A stretch of 64,000 nucleotides of DNA from Synechocystis sp. PCC 7509 (GCF_000332075.2 NZ_ALVU02000001.1:1994323-2058322), one strand, 5' to 3'. Numbered from the stretch's first letter, positions 46,061-58,950 are shown. Notes: generated by a model from the sequence alone, not told the origin. Program-made: numbers and translations.

Positions 46061-46101
46061 CATAATTCTCTTACTGGCAAGCTAAAATGGAATTATTGGT
46101 T

Positions 46102-46353
46102 TTACGCCACCAATTCTTGGAATTGATGCACTGTTGTTAAAGGCAACTGCTCGGTTTGCGGCATTCCTACTTGTTCTAATACTTTGACTTCGATATTTAC
46201 AGACACTAAGTAGCTACCAGGTTCTGCGCCAATAGCTTCGGCGATTAATTTTGCAAGTTCTGGGCGCTTGGCGGTGATTGGATCTCTTAAACTACAACGA
46301 TCCCAATCGTGTTTTGCCGTTGGATTTAGGTTGAGAATATAGTGCTTAGTCAT
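46102..46353 (-). CDS. Hypothetical small protein
   Basis: An 83-aa protein; HYILNLNPTAKHDWDRC at the N-terminus and a helix EAIGAEPGSYLVSVNIEVKVLEQVG. No family recognised, no signal or membrane segment. Confidence 0.55.
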   Translation of the reverse strand: MTKHYILNLNPTAKHDWDRCSLRDPITAKRPELAKLIAEAIGAEPGSYLVSVNIEVKVLEQVGMPQTEQLPLTTVHQFQELVA

Positions 46354-46471
46354 AGGTTAAAGTCTCGAATAACAACCTGATAGAGCTATTAGCTGGATAA
46401 CTCTACTCTTTTCTATTATAGTACGTATGTACTAAAAATGTGGGAAAACAGCGATCGCCTTAGCAGCTATA

Positions 46472-48088
46472 TTAAGAATCCTGCGATCGCGGACTTTTAC
46501 CGTCATAGTCGGCTTTAGAGGGTGGGACAATTTCATTTAGCCAAACAGCCTGTTGAGGTAAGGGGATAGCAATACCAGCTTGATCGAAAGCAATTTTGAC
46601 TCGACGACGATACTCTCTTGCTACCTCCCACTGTTTGAGGGGTTGGGTTTTGATCCAAACACGAATCATCACACCGCGATCGCCAAAATTTTCAACTCCT
46701 AGCACTTGTGGCGTTTCGATAATTTGCTCGATCCATTTAGGATCTTCATCCATTTGTATACCCACATTATTAATCAGTTCTAAAGCATGATCGATGTCTG
46801 CGTGATAAGCAACAGGAATACTAAGATCGGCTCTTGACCAGCGACTGGAGAGATTAGCAACAATTTTGATTTCACTATTGGGGATCGTAATCAAGCGTCC
46901 TTCAGAGTCTCTTAGTTGAGTGATGCGGAGATTGAGATTTTCCACCAAACCGCCAACATTTCCCACATTGATTACATCACCTAGCGCATACTGGTCTTCC
47001 AAAATAATAAAAAAACCATTGATCGCATCTTTAATAATATTTTGAGAAGCCAAAGAAATGACAACCCCCAATAAACCAGCCCCAGCAAGTAAAGGCGCGA
47101 TATTTACTCCCACCGTAGTTAGAGCGATCAGAGTACCGATTGCTACCCCGCTTAAAGTAGCGAGGCTTTTGGTAACACCAGAAATAGTCGAAACCCTTAA
47201 ATGTAGGCGCAAAGAATCTTCTGGGGTAAGTAAAGTATTAATCGCTAGTGCGGAAGTGAAGCGATCGATTAATACATAACTCAAACGCACCGTTACATAA
47301 GTTGCTAAAGCCACAATGCCAAGAGTAAAAGGAATCCTTAGCACCGTCAAAATCCAAGATGGAATCACCCGCGTATAGGGAAACAAACTTAAAATTAGTA
47401 GCGCTCCACTACCCCAAATCAAACTGTGTGCTAACTGAAATAATCTCCGCCTCACTTCTTGAATGTTATTATGCTGCTGTTTGCTAAGTTGAGTTGTAAC
47501 AGGATCGCTTGTGGGCGTAGCCTTTGGGCGCTGAGTTATTTGCCATTGCCAGCACCGGATTCCCCAGCTAATTAAAACTATACTGAGAAATATTCCGGAT
47601 GCGATCGCCCCCGAACGAGTCAAAAATTCTGGTTGTCGCTCAAGTTTTGCTCGTCTTAAGTCTTGCTCTAAAGATAATCTCAGTTTGTCAGCTAGACTAA
47701 AGGGTTCTTCTGCTTGTAGTTTGGCATCTGCGCCAGTAATGGTAAATAAATATTCACCATTAACGTAGATTACAGGTAAATTATTTTCTTTCCTAATTTG
47801 TACTTGGAGTTCGGTAGAGTTGCTTTGAAAGTAATTTTGGCTAATACTGTGCAAGCGTTGCTGAATGTCATCAACCCGCTTGGCTAAATTGCTTCTAGTT
47901 TCAGCGATTTGAAATAGACGGCGACCATCTAAGGAAACCCAAGTAGTAACTACTTCTTGTTGCGATCTTACCTGCCCGGAAGAAGTTGGCAAAAGTAAGT
48001 TAGGTAAAGGAAACTGGGCAATAGCTGGAAAAACCACTGTAACTATTAGGATAATTGACAGCGCGATCGCCCAAAATTTAGATCGCAT
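46472..48088 (-). CDS. MscS-family mechanosensitive channel
   Basis: A 538-aa protein with an N-terminal signal peptide (residues 1-25), a periplasmic region to about 165, membrane segments at about 168-190, 225-245, 255-280 and the pore helix region at about 300-355 (GLLGVVISLASQNIIKDAINGFFI), then the cytosolic beta and alpha/beta domain (DVINVGNVGGLVENLNLRIT). It is a longer periplasmic-domain variant of MscS. It opens under osmotic stress. Confidence 0.9.
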   Translation of the reverse strand: MRSKFWAIALSIILIVTVVFPAIAQFPLPNLLLPTSSGQVRSQQEVVTTWVSLDGRRLFQIAETRSNLAKRVDDIQQRLHSISQNYFQSNSTELQVQIRKENNLPVIYVNGEYLFTITGADAKLQAEEPFSLADKLRLSLEQDLRRAKLERQPEFLTRSGAIASGIFLSIVLISWGIRCWQWQITQRPKATPTSDPVTTQLSKQQHNNIQEVRRRLFQLAHSLIWGSGALLILSLFPYTRVIPSWILTVLRIPFTLGIVALATYVTVRLSYVLIDRFTSALAINTLLTPEDSLRLHLRVSTISGVTKSLATLSGVAIGTLIALTTVGVNIAPLLAGAGLLGVVISLASQNIIKDAINGFFIILEDQYALGDVINVGNVGGLVENLNLRITQLRDSEGRLITIPNSEIKIVANLSSRWSRADLSIPVAYHADIDHALELINNVGIQMDEDPKWIEQIIETPQVLGVENFGDRGVMIRVWIKTQPLKQWEVAREYRRRVKIAFDQAGIAIPLPQQAVWLNEIVPPSKADYDGKSPRSQDS

Positions 48089-48187
48089 TTTTTACTCCTC
48101 TATAACTAACTCTTAATTAAAGCTAAATATTCACAATTGAGAAAAATGCGGTTAAGCTAGGTGAGACTACTTAGTGCAAATATTTAA

Positions 48188-49477
<1,290 letters not shown>

Positions 49478-49500
49478 AACGGTGTAAATTGGTTAAAAAA

Positions 49501-49530
49501 AGGAGGCATAGTTATCTATGTCTCCTTTTG
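49501..49530 (+). terminator. Terminator between ahcY and the DedA gene
   Basis: Stem AGGAGGCATAG (49501-49511) with CTATGTCTCCT (49516-49526), one G·T mismatch, loop TTAT, then TTTT. An ATG at 49518 lies inside this stem, so the DedA start is more likely at 49557. Confidence 0.75.
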
Positions 49531-49556
49531 CTTATAAGTTGGTAGGAAATCAGTTA

Positions 49557-50162
49557 ATGGTTGAATGGATTACTGAAACTATGAATTCCCTGGGATACTG
49601 GGGAATTGGACTATTGATGTTTTTAGAAAATCTATTTCCCCCCATTCCTTCAGAGTTAATTATGCCTCTGGCGGGTTTTACTGTAGCTCAAGGAAAATTA
49701 GAATTTGCCCCGGTAGTATTTGCAGGGGTTTTTGGTACAGTAATCGGGGCGTTACCTTGGTACTACGCAGGTAAAATACTTGGAGAACAACGCTTAAAAA
49801 GTCTAGCCGATCGCTATGGCAAATGGTTGACAGTTTCAAGTAAAGATATTACAAAGGCTACGGGATGGTTTGATAATCATGGCGGTAAAGCAGTATTTTT
49901 GTGTCGTCTCGTCCCTGGAGTCCGCACCCTAATTTCCTTACCCGCAGGTATTAGTAATATGCCTCTAATACCATTTTTACTTTATTCAACCCTTGGTACT
50001 ATCTTATGGGTAGGTTTGCTAACTTACGCAGGTTATGCTTTGGGCAATAACTACCAACTGGTAGAAGACTATCTTGGTCCCGTCTCCAAAATCGTTTTAG
50101 CTATTATCCTTGCAGCCTTTGCTATTTGGGTAATTAGAAGAATTATGCGTCGTACTACTTAA
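49557..50162 (+). CDS. DedA family membrane protein
   Basis: About 201 aa from ATG 49557 (an upstream ATG at 49518 is inside a terminator stem). GYWGIGLLMFLENLFPPIPSELIMPLAGF is the DedA signature; FLCRLVPGVRTLISLPAGISNMP is the second conserved motif. Four to five membrane segments. DedA proteins are linked to polyprenyl-phosphate or phospholipid flipping. Confidence 0.9.
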   Translation: MVEWITETMNSLGYWGIGLLMFLENLFPPIPSELIMPLAGFTVAQGKLEFAPVVFAGVFGTVIGALPWYYAGKILGEQRLKSLADRYGKWLTVSSKDITKATGWFDNHGGKAVFLCRLVPGVRTLISLPAGISNMPLIPFLLYSTLGTILWVGLLTYAGYALGNNYQLVEDYLGPVSKIVLAIILAAFAIWVIRRIMRRTT

Positions 50163-50239
50163 TAATTGTTTTGTACTTGTACAGTCCAAAACTGATAGCC
50201 TCAAAATCGAGGCACTAAATACTTTATCAATATTGCAGC

Positions 50240-51967
50240 TTGAAAAATCGCTCTAATTACTGGCAGTTACAACCTTATATTCGATCGCAGTGGAAACCTA
50301 TTGCTAAAGGATTTATCTGCATCCTCGGCTATGTAATTTCTACTTTACTCCTGATTTATTTAGCAGGAAAATTGCCTGCACCCTTTGCAGAGGGTAACGT
50401 CCAAGAAATTGCTAAAATATCTGCGATCGCACTAGGTATATTTTTAGTACGGGGAATCTCTCAGTCTGGTCAAGATATATTTATGGCTAAAGCAGCTTTA
50501 AAAGTTGCCTTAAATTTGCGTAAGCAAGTTTATACCCATATGCACAAACTTAACCTCAGTTACTTTGAAACAACTCAAGCCGGAGACTTATCTTATCGCC
50601 TTACCGAAGATGTAGACAGAGTTGGGGAAGTAGTTAACAAGCTATTTCATGATTTTGTACCTTGTGTTTTCCAACTGGTAGCAATTCCCATTTACATGAT
50701 TTATCTCAATTGGCAATTAACCCTAGCCACGTTGATAGTTGCGCCATTAATGGGAATATTGATAGGTTGGTTTGGCGAAAGACTAAGCAAATTTTCCCGT
50801 AAAAGCCAAAACCGTGTCTCCAATTTATCGGCAATTCTCACTGAAGTTTTTAGTGGAATACGATTAGTACAGGCTTTTGCAGCCGAAGACTATGAAATTG
50901 CCAGGTTTACTCACGAAGCCGAAGCCAGCCGTCAAGCAAAGTATTCAACGGAGCGATTGAAAGCGATTCAAATCCCCATTATCGGGTTTTTAGAAGCTTT
51001 GAGTATACTTTTATTGTTGTGTATTGGTGGTTGGCAAATTTCCCAAAGGAATTTGAATGTAGCTGAGTTTTTGAGCTTCTTGACGGCAGGAGTAACCCTA
51101 CTCGATCCCATTAGTCATGTTACGAGCAACTATAACGAATTCAAGCAGGGAGAGGCATCGGTTGACAGAGTTTTTGAGATTCTGGCAATTCAGCCAACAG
51201 TAGTTGAAAAACCAAATGCGATCGCATTGCCAAAAGTTACAGGTAAAGTAGAATATCGTCGCGTTAGCTTTGCCTATAAGCGTGACCAAAGCGTACTAAA
51301 CAACTTAAGCTTACTAGCTTTGCCGGGAGAAACCATCGCTCTTGTAGGGGCTTCAGGGGCAGGAAAAACAACTTTAGTTAACTTACTTCCTCGCTTCTAC
51401 AATCCTTTGTCTGGGGATATTCTCATTGATGGCATCAATATTCAAGACGTGACAATTAACAGCTTGCGACAGCAAATTGGAATTGTTCCTCAAGAAACTA
51501 TATTATTTTCCGGGACAATTGCCCAAAATATTGCTTTTGGTCAAACAAGTTTTGATATGGAAGCCGTGCAAACCGCCGCCAAAGTAGCCAATGCTCACCA
51601 ATTTATTAGTCAATTACCCGACGGATATTATACTTGGGTGGGAGAAAGGGGTGTCAATTTATCTGGTGGACAAAGACAGAGAATTGCGATCGCACGGGCG
51701 GTATTGCTCAATCCTCGCATCTTAATTTTAGATGAAGCGACATCGGCATTAGATTCGGAATCTGAAGCTTTAGTACAAGAAGCCTTAGAGCGAATTATGC
51801 AGCATCGGACAGTGTTTATTATTGCTCACCGTTTAACTACAGTACGCAGATGCGATCGCATTTTAGTAATTGAAAAAGGAGTAGTTGTCGAATCTGGTAC
51901 TCATGAGGAGTTATTAACCCTATCTCGCCAATACGCTCATTATTACAGCCAACAATTTAGTGCATAG
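50240..51967 (+). CDS. ABC exporter, fused permease-ATPase
   Basis: A 575-aa half-transporter with a TTG start (the N-terminus NRSNYWQLQPYIRSQWK fits homologues). Six membrane helices lie at residues about 20-310. The ATPase domain has Walker A GASGAGKTT (about residue 371), Q-loop IVPQETILFSG, signature LSGGQRQRIAIARA and Walker B ILILDEATSALD. It is type IV (MsbA-like); the cargo could be lipid or drug. Confidence 0.9.
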   Translation: MKNRSNYWQLQPYIRSQWKPIAKGFICILGYVISTLLLIYLAGKLPAPFAEGNVQEIAKISAIALGIFLVRGISQSGQDIFMAKAALKVALNLRKQVYTHMHKLNLSYFETTQAGDLSYRLTEDVDRVGEVVNKLFHDFVPCVFQLVAIPIYMIYLNWQLTLATLIVAPLMGILIGWFGERLSKFSRKSQNRVSNLSAILTEVFSGIRLVQAFAAEDYEIARFTHEAEASRQAKYSTERLKAIQIPIIGFLEALSILLLLCIGGWQISQRNLNVAEFLSFLTAGVTLLDPISHVTSNYNEFKQGEASVDRVFEILAIQPTVVEKPNAIALPKVTGKVEYRRVSFAYKRDQSVLNNLSLLALPGETIALVGASGAGKTTLVNLLPRFYNPLSGDILIDGINIQDVTINSLRQQIGIVPQETILFSGTIAQNIAFGQTSFDMEAVQTAAKVANAHQFISQLPDGYYTWVGERGVNLSGGQRQRIAIARAVLLNPRILILDEATSALDSESEALVQEALERIMQHRTVFIIAHRLTTVRRCDRILVIEKGVVVESGTHEELLTLSRQYAHYYSQQFSA

Positions 51968-52107
51968 CTTGAGCGACTTTCAGTGATTTTCTATCGCCCT
52001 CGTAGAGCGCTAAAAATCTAACCAAGGTATGCTAAAGGTATTACTCGCTTGTCAAGACGTTAAAGTTCTTGGCACAGTGCTGAAATCAAAGAGTTAGAAA
52101 TATAACA

Positions 52108-52470
52108 ATGACAATATCAGGTTTTGACAAATCTTCACCTCGCATGGATATCAAAGTAACCGTAGCTAAGTTGCGAAATGACACTTTCTACAAAACGGCT
52201 GATGGGCGTACTATGATTTTGTCACCAAGCAATTGCGGTGGTATGAAATGGACTCATGATAAAAGCCATGTACTATCCAAAGGAGCAACTGAAGGCTATT
52301 ACCTGAGAGAAACTAACAATGTAGAATTTAATAATATTGGGATTGAATGGAAACAAGCTGCACTTAATTTAGCTCAATCCGGTTACTTATCACTTTCCCG
52401 CAAAGAATTAGTTGCTGATACTTTACCCGTTCAACCAGTTGAGGACATTTTATCAACCGTCATTCGTTGA
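52108..52470 (+). CDS. Hypothetical protein
   Basis: A 120-aa protein with no signal peptide or membrane segment. Mixed alpha/beta composition; RTMILSPSNCGGMKWTHDKSH is a distinctive part. No family recognised. It lies alone between the ABC exporter and tRNA-Ser. Confidence 0.5.
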   Translation: MTISGFDKSSPRMDIKVTVAKLRNDTFYKTADGRTMILSPSNCGGMKWTHDKSHVLSKGATEGYYLRETNNVEFNNIGIEWKQAALNLAQSGYLSLSRKELVADTLPVQPVEDILSTVIR

Positions 52471-52506
52471 TAAAATTTACTGTTTTAGTTTTTGCTTAAT
52501 ATTCAA

Positions 52507-52593
52507 CGGAGAGGAGAGGATTCGAACCTCCGTTGGGTTTGACCCCAAAACTGATTTCGAGTCAGTCGCATTCAACCACTCTGCCACCTCTCC
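52507..52593 (-). tRNA. tRNA-Ser (CGA)
   Basis: An 87-nt type II tRNA with a long variable arm; the anticodon loop ctcgaaa carries CGA. Acceptor GGAGAGG pairs with CCTCTCC, discriminator G73. CCA is not encoded. Confidence 0.92.
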
Positions 52594-52634
52594 ACAAGAC
52601 AACAAAACTGTTGCAGCTAATTAGTATAGCATTT

Positions 52635-54869
52635 CTACAGTAAAGAAGCATTATTTTCGGCAGTTTCTATAATTGACTCAAATTTATGATTGGGTGTCCA
52701 TTGAATAGCGCCGTCACGCCCAGTTAAAAATATTTTTGTTTTGATTTTTTTTAAGTTATCCGCTCTCAGTACAATATTTTGAGTATAAGCGATCGCATTT
52801 TCTGGCTTAATTGCCTCAACTAAATCTGCATCAAAGGCTTTGGCAAACAATATTAGTTGAATAGAAGATGTATTTTTGCTCAAAGCCTGAATCTCCTGTT
52901 TATTTGGCTTTGTATTTCCTACCAGCAGCCATTTTTGATTTTGAACTTGCAATTGCCATACAGGTATGCGATCGCTAACTATCTTAATTTGTGTACTACC
53001 TGCTACTACTGATTCTCCAGCAACTAATAACTTGTAGCTTCCACGCACTTGCTCTTTAATCTTCTTATCTTCGATAAGGCTATAAAAACTTTTAACAGGT
53101 AGTCGCGCCAAAATCTCCATCCAACCATTTTGATCATTAAGGGGATTTGTAGAAATCGCCCAATCAATCTGATTAATGCCTTGCTGCTGCAAAAAAGGTA
53201 AAACTGTAAAACGGGCGCTGGTAGAGTTTCCACTATTAACTAGCAAAACCTTACCCCGATCTTGAATGACTATAATAGGCTCTACCTTGTCTGCTAGGAT
53301 CGTTACGCGAAAATCTGTAGATGAATGCCAAATTGGAACTAATACCAAACTAACTACTATCACCCCAACTAGCCACCAGCGTTTATGCAACCAAGGTAGA
53401 AACCAAATTAAACTCATTAATCCATATACCGCCAGTAGTTGCCAAAGAGCTATTTTGCCTACTGCTATAGAGTTTCCTGGCAACTGAGAAAAAAATTGTA
53501 CTAGCCAAATTAAAATATGAGTAGGGTAATACAATAGCCATGCGATCGCACTTCCCGCCGTAGACCAAATCAAAGCCGCGATCGCACTAAAAATTCCGCC
53601 AATACTAATAATTGATATCAAAGGTATTGTCAGAACATTTACTACCAAGCTATAAGGCGGTATGACACCAAAAATATAAAGTTGCAGTGGTAAAGTCCAC
53701 AATGTTGCTGCTAGAGGGACAGCAATTAACGTTGCGATCGCACTTGGCATCCAATCTAACTTAGCAACGAGTGGAGGTACAGTAACAACTAATCCTAAAG
53801 TTGCCAAAAAGCTTAATTCAAACCCCAAATCCCAAATCCATACCGGATTCCATAATAGTAAAAGAGTCGCAGCTACCAATAACGAGCCTAAAGTCTTGAT
53901 TTTTCTACTTGTAGCTATACCAATCAACGCCCCAAAACCCATAATTACTGCTCTTAGTACCGAAGGTTGCAAACCAGTCAACCCAACGAAACCTATCAAC
54001 GCTACTGCACCACAGCCAAATTGCCATCTTGGAGACAACCCTTTACTTAAAGACATAACCAAGCCCAGAATTAAAGCAGTTTGGAACCCTGAAGCCGCCA
54101 AAGCATGAGCTAATCCAACTTGAACAAATAAGTCGCGGATATCATAAGGTAAATCAACAGCTTTGCTACCTAAAACCATTGAACTAACAAGTTGTCCTTC
54201 TGGACTTCCTAGCCAACGAACTTGCGATCGCACAATGCGCTTGCTAACTTGCCACAATCCCCATACAGGCTGCTCTCTATCATTAAAACTTACTTGCATT
54301 CCATTCATACCAGCAAAGGTATTTTGTTGCTGCAAAAATCTTTTAAAATCAAAACCACCTGGATTAGTTGCAGGTTTTGGTTTATATAAAATTCCCTTAA
54401 TTGCGATCGCTTGTCCTGGATATAAACCCGTAGATTGCAACAAAGGTACAGTTACATACAAATTACCTGTAACTTCAACTACCTTCCCTGTTTGATTAAT
54501 TTCCTTTGCTGTTAACCAAAATTGTCCCTTTTGACTCCGAGTTAAACGCGGTAAACTATCAACTTCGCCTTGAACTGTAACAACTTGCTTATTATTGATA
54601 AATTGGCTAACATCATTAACCCTTGGTTGTGGTGTTCTTATCTGAAAATATAGCGTTGCTAAAAATCCTACTAACCCGGCTGCTAGAAACAGTTTTGGTT
54701 TAACGTCTCTCCATTTATTAAACAAACCCTTTCCGTAGTTTTTATTTACTGCATAGGTTAGTAAAATTCCTAGCGCAATTATCCCATAACCGCCCCAGCT
54801 AACAGATGTAGATAGCAGACCTATAATATAAGCAAGACATAAAACTACAGCGTTTATCTGACGCATCAA
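52635..54869 (-). CDS. comEC: ComEC/Rec2 family DNA-uptake channel protein
   Basis: A 744-aa protein. Three N-terminal membrane segments, a DUF4131-type soluble region (residues about 90-190), then the ComEC competence core with many membrane helices (about 225-500; HALAASGFQTALILGLVMSL is the signature). The C-terminal region after about 520 resembles the metallo-beta-lactamase-like domain but lacks the HxHxDH metal motif (ISTNPLNDQNG in its place), so it is probably not catalytic. It imports single-stranded DNA in natural transformation. Confidence 0.88.
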   Translation of the reverse strand: MMRQINAVVLCLAYIIGLLSTSVSWGGYGIIALGILLTYAVNKNYGKGLFNKWRDVKPKLFLAAGLVGFLATLYFQIRTPQPRVNDVSQFINNKQVVTVQGEVDSLPRLTRSQKGQFWLTAKEINQTGKVVEVTGNLYVTVPLLQSTGLYPGQAIAIKGILYKPKPATNPGGFDFKRFLQQQNTFAGMNGMQVSFNDREQPVWGLWQVSKRIVRSQVRWLGSPEGQLVSSMVLGSKAVDLPYDIRDLFVQVGLAHALAASGFQTALILGLVMSLSKGLSPRWQFGCGAVALIGFVGLTGLQPSVLRAVIMGFGALIGIATSRKIKTLGSLLVAATLLLLWNPVWIWDLGFELSFLATLGLVVTVPPLVAKLDWMPSAIATLIAVPLAATLWTLPLQLYIFGVIPPYSLVVNVLTIPLISIISIGGIFSAIAALIWSTAGSAIAWLLYYPTHILIWLVQFFSQLPGNSIAVGKIALWQLLAVYGLMSLIWFLPWLHKRWWLVGVIVVSLVLVPIWHSSTDFRVTILADKVEPIIVIQDRGKVLLVNSGNSTSARFTVLPFLQQQGINQIDWAISTNPLNDQNGWMEILARLPVKSFYSLIEDKKIKEQVRGSYKLLVAGESVVAGSTQIKIVSDRIPVWQLQVQNQKWLLVGNTKPNKQEIQALSKNTSSIQLILFAKAFDADLVEAIKPENAIAYTQNIVLRADNLKKIKTKIFLTGRDGAIQWTPNHKFESIIETAENNASLL

Positions 54870-54879
54870 AGTTTAAGCA

Positions 54880-55869
54880 TTAATTTTTTAACTTGATATA
54901 TAAGACTTTAGTAGCTTGATTTTTTTCATGTGGTATAGCTTTAATCTCAAATATATCAATAGCTTTAATCAATTCTCCTAATTTTTTATAGCCATAGGTT
55001 CTGGAATCAAAAGACGAAGATAGCTTATTAATTTGACCTCCTAACTCGCCCAGACTAGCCCAACCATCTTCTTCGGCGATCGCTTCGTAGGCATTTTTAA
55101 CAAGTTTAATCAATTTTAACCCTCTTCTGTCACTCTCCGAAAAGATTTATTATTTTTAAATTCTAAAGTTCTTATATAGTAAGCGATAGCAGCTTTTTTT
55201 CTTAATACCAATTCATGAAAGCGTGGAACTTACTAAAATTATATTAGCAAACGCCGTATTGCCTAGTATACCTTGTGTTCAGAAAGTATTAATAAGAGAA
55301 GAAACCGGAGTCTGACAAAAGAGGGTTAAGTTTGCTTTTAGTTCAGAGCTACTTTTTGAATTATTATTTTGAGGGTCTTTTTTAGCTTTGGCTACTTCTA
55401 CACCCCCTTGCTCTTCCGTTTCCTCTAAATTTTCTGTATAAGTAAACTTATCACAGGCTTTTTGGAAAGGTTCGGGAGTTTTTTTCTCACCAAATCCATA
55501 CACAATCAATCCAGACTCTCGGATTCTACACGCCAATCTAGTAAAGTCACTGTCACTGGAAACAATACAAAAACCATTAAAATTGTTCGTGTACAGCAAA
55601 TCCATCGCATCAATAATTAAAGCGCTATCAGTAGAATTTTTACCAGAAGTGTAACTAAACTGTTGAATTGGTTGGATGGCAAATCTATTTAACTTATCTT
55701 TCCAGCTACTTAGGTGGGTACTTGTCCAATCGCCATAAACTCGTTTGACATGAGCAGTACCATATTTAGCAACCTCTTTGAGTAAAGGCTCAATCATAGT
55801 TGCAGTAGCATTATCAGCATCAATTAAAACCGCAAGTCTATCTGATTTTAATTGAGTATCGCTTTTCAT
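54880..55869 (-). pseudogene. NYN-LOTUS protein gene split by a MITE
   Basis: The N-terminal part (from 55869) is a NYN/PIN-like RNase domain: RLAVLIDADNATATMIEPLL, STDSALIIDAMDLLY and FCIVSSDSDFTRLACRIRE give the acidic site. After SELKANL the frame enters a 206-bp insertion and ends early. Beyond the insertion the original frame resumes as KLIKLVKNAYEAIAEEDGWASLGELGGQI, an OST-HTH/LOTUS RNA-binding domain, to 54880. Removing the insertion and one TTAA restores NL-KLIKLV in frame. The truncated 196-aa NYN part could still be made without its RNA-binding domain. Confidence 0.9.
55120..55325. mobile_element. 206-bp MITE with TTAA target duplication
   Basis: Terminal inverted repeats of 20 bp with 3 mismatches (CCCTCTTCTGTCACTCTCCG at the left, complement of CCCTCTTTTGTCAGACTCCG at the right). 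Flanked by TTAA at 55116-55119 and 55326-55329. It has no ORF. The 4-bp YTAR-type duplication suggests mobilisation by an IS701-like transposase, which is inference. Confidence 0.85.
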
Positions 55870-55920
55870 ACTTCTACTGCATCTTTATTTAACTTATAAC
55901 CTCATAAAAACATACAGCAG

Positions 55921-56793
55921 CTATAGGTTTTTTAAAAGAGGAAACCCTAACTTTTCTCGTTGCTGCAAATACAGATTAGCTATTTTCCTTGCTAAATTAC
56001 GAATTCTACCTATATAGCGAGTTCGTTCTGTTACAGCAATAACTCCTCTAGCATCCAAAAGATTAAACGTATGAGAACACTTCAAAACATAGTCCAAGCT
56101 TGGTAAAACAAGCCCTCTTTGAGTAAGTTGCTCTGCTTCTTGCTCATACAAACCAAATAGCTTTATCAGCATCTCTGGATTAGCAGCCTCAAAATTGTAC
56201 ACACACTGCTCTATCTCACCTTGCAAGTAAATATCTCCATAAGTAAGGCTATCCGTCCATTGAATTTTAGAAATCGCCTCTACCCCTTGGAGATACATAG
56301 CCAATCTTTCTAAACCATAGGTAATCTCAATAGAAACAGGACGACAATCAATACCACCGCATTGTTGAAAGTAAGTAAATTGAGTAACTTCCATCCCATC
56401 AAGCCAAACTTCCCAGCCTGTACCCCAAGCTCCCACAGTCGCATCTTCCCAATTATCTTCTACAAACCGCACATCATGTTCTTCCGGCGCAATACCCAAA
56501 GCCCGTAAAGAATCAAGATAAATTCCTTGAATATTCTCCGGCGACGGCTTAATCAAAACTTGATACTGATAATAGTATTGAAAGCGATTAGGATTTTCCC
56601 CATAACGCCCATCAGTAGGGCGACGACAAGGTTCAACATAGGCAACCGACCAAGGCTCTGGGCCCAACGCTCTTAAAAAAGTCTGAGGGTTTTTTGTACC
56701 AGCCCCCTTTTCTATATCGTAAGACTGGGCAATTAAACAACCGCGATCGCCCCAAAATCTGTGCAGTGCTGCAATTACCGATTGAAAATTCAT
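55921..56793 (-). CDS. glyQ: Glycyl-tRNA synthetase alpha subunit
   Basis: A 290-aa protein. [36 protein letters not shown] and [12 protein letters not shown] are GlyQ motifs. It charges tRNA-Gly with the separate beta subunit GlyS, which is not in this window. The length is typical. It diverges from the rRNA operon. Confidence 0.95.
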   Translation of the reverse strand: MNFQSVIAALHRFWGDRGCLIAQSYDIEKGAGTKNPQTFLRALGPEPWSVAYVEPCRRPTDGRYGENPNRFQYYYQYQVLIKPSPENIQGIYLDSLRALGIAPEEHDVRFVEDNWEDATVGAWGTGWEVWLDGMEVTQFTYFQQCGGIDCRPVSIEITYGLERLAMYLQGVEAISKIQWTDSLTYGDIYLQGEIEQCVYNFEAANPEMLIKLFGLYEQEAEQLTQRGLVLPSLDYVLKCSHTFNLLDARGVIAVTERTRYIGRIRNLARKIANLYLQQREKLGFPLLKNL

Positions 56794-56895
56794 AACTTCC
56801 TTTACTCGTCAGGACAATGTTATCAATCATTGTTGCCTAAAACCACTGCTAAATCTAGCCTTGAGGCTTTCTCCAAAATTCTTTTATAAAAACCC

Positions 56896-56924
56896 TTGAC
56901 AACTACCGATGTAGTTGATAGATT
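56896..56924 (+). promoter_or_regulatory. rRNA operon promoter
   Basis: TTGACA at 56896-56901, 17-bp spacer, TAGATT at 56919-56924, about 180 bp before the 16S start. This matches a consensus sigma-70-type promoter. The leader to 57104 also has a hairpin GACTCAC/GTGAGTC (57051-57069). Confidence 0.75.
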
Positions 56925-57104
56925 AATAAAGCGCTGGAGAGGGAAGCGAAAGCGGAGCGAACCAGAAGGCACGCCGAACCATGAAAAAATTATAATTGAA
57001 AAGCCAAAAAAAAGCACTATAGTCTTCGTCAGAAAAACTATAAGAAAAGAGACTCACTTCGGGTGAGTCAAAAAAGAGCTAACAAATAGCCTCCTTTTTT
57101 AAAC

Positions 57105-58594
<1,490 letters not shown>

Positions 58595-58700
58595 AAGGGA
58601 GACCAAACCCATTGACACCGAAAATCAAAATAGGTTTAGATGAGGTCAACCTAGGTCGTGGCGAAGAAAGTGGGTCTTTTCAATTATAATTAAGGTTTGG

Positions 58701-58774
<74 letters not shown>

Positions 58775-58817
58775 CCTTGAAAAAGCAACAAGACATAAAA
58801 CTTGTAGCCAATCATTG

Positions 58818-58890
58818 GGGGGTTTAGCTCAGTTGGTAGAGCGCCTGCTTTGCAAGCAGGATGTCAGCGGTTCGAGTCCGCTAACCTCCA
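58818..58890 (+). tRNA. tRNA-Ala (TGC)
   Basis: A 73-nt tRNA with anticodon TGC (ctttgcaag) and the G3:U70 pair that identifies tRNA-Ala. It lies 43 bp after tRNA-Ile in the rRNA spacer. Confidence 0.96.
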
Positions 58891-58950
58891 CCTGAAGCCA
58901 AGCAACCAAAAGTTTATTCAGCACCGTGACTATTAGTAGTAGTTAGAATG

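Noticed and set aside
44724..46070. Classical target-site duplication for the TnpB element
   Set aside because: This family is known to insert without duplication, and part of the 10-mer (ATTCTC) also occurs at the left end of the copy at 31.7 kb, so the repeat may belong partly to the element. Left open as a finding, not asserted.
49518..49556. DedA start at ATG 49518
   Set aside because: That ATG lies inside the stem of the ahcY terminator; the family N-terminus fits ATG 49557.
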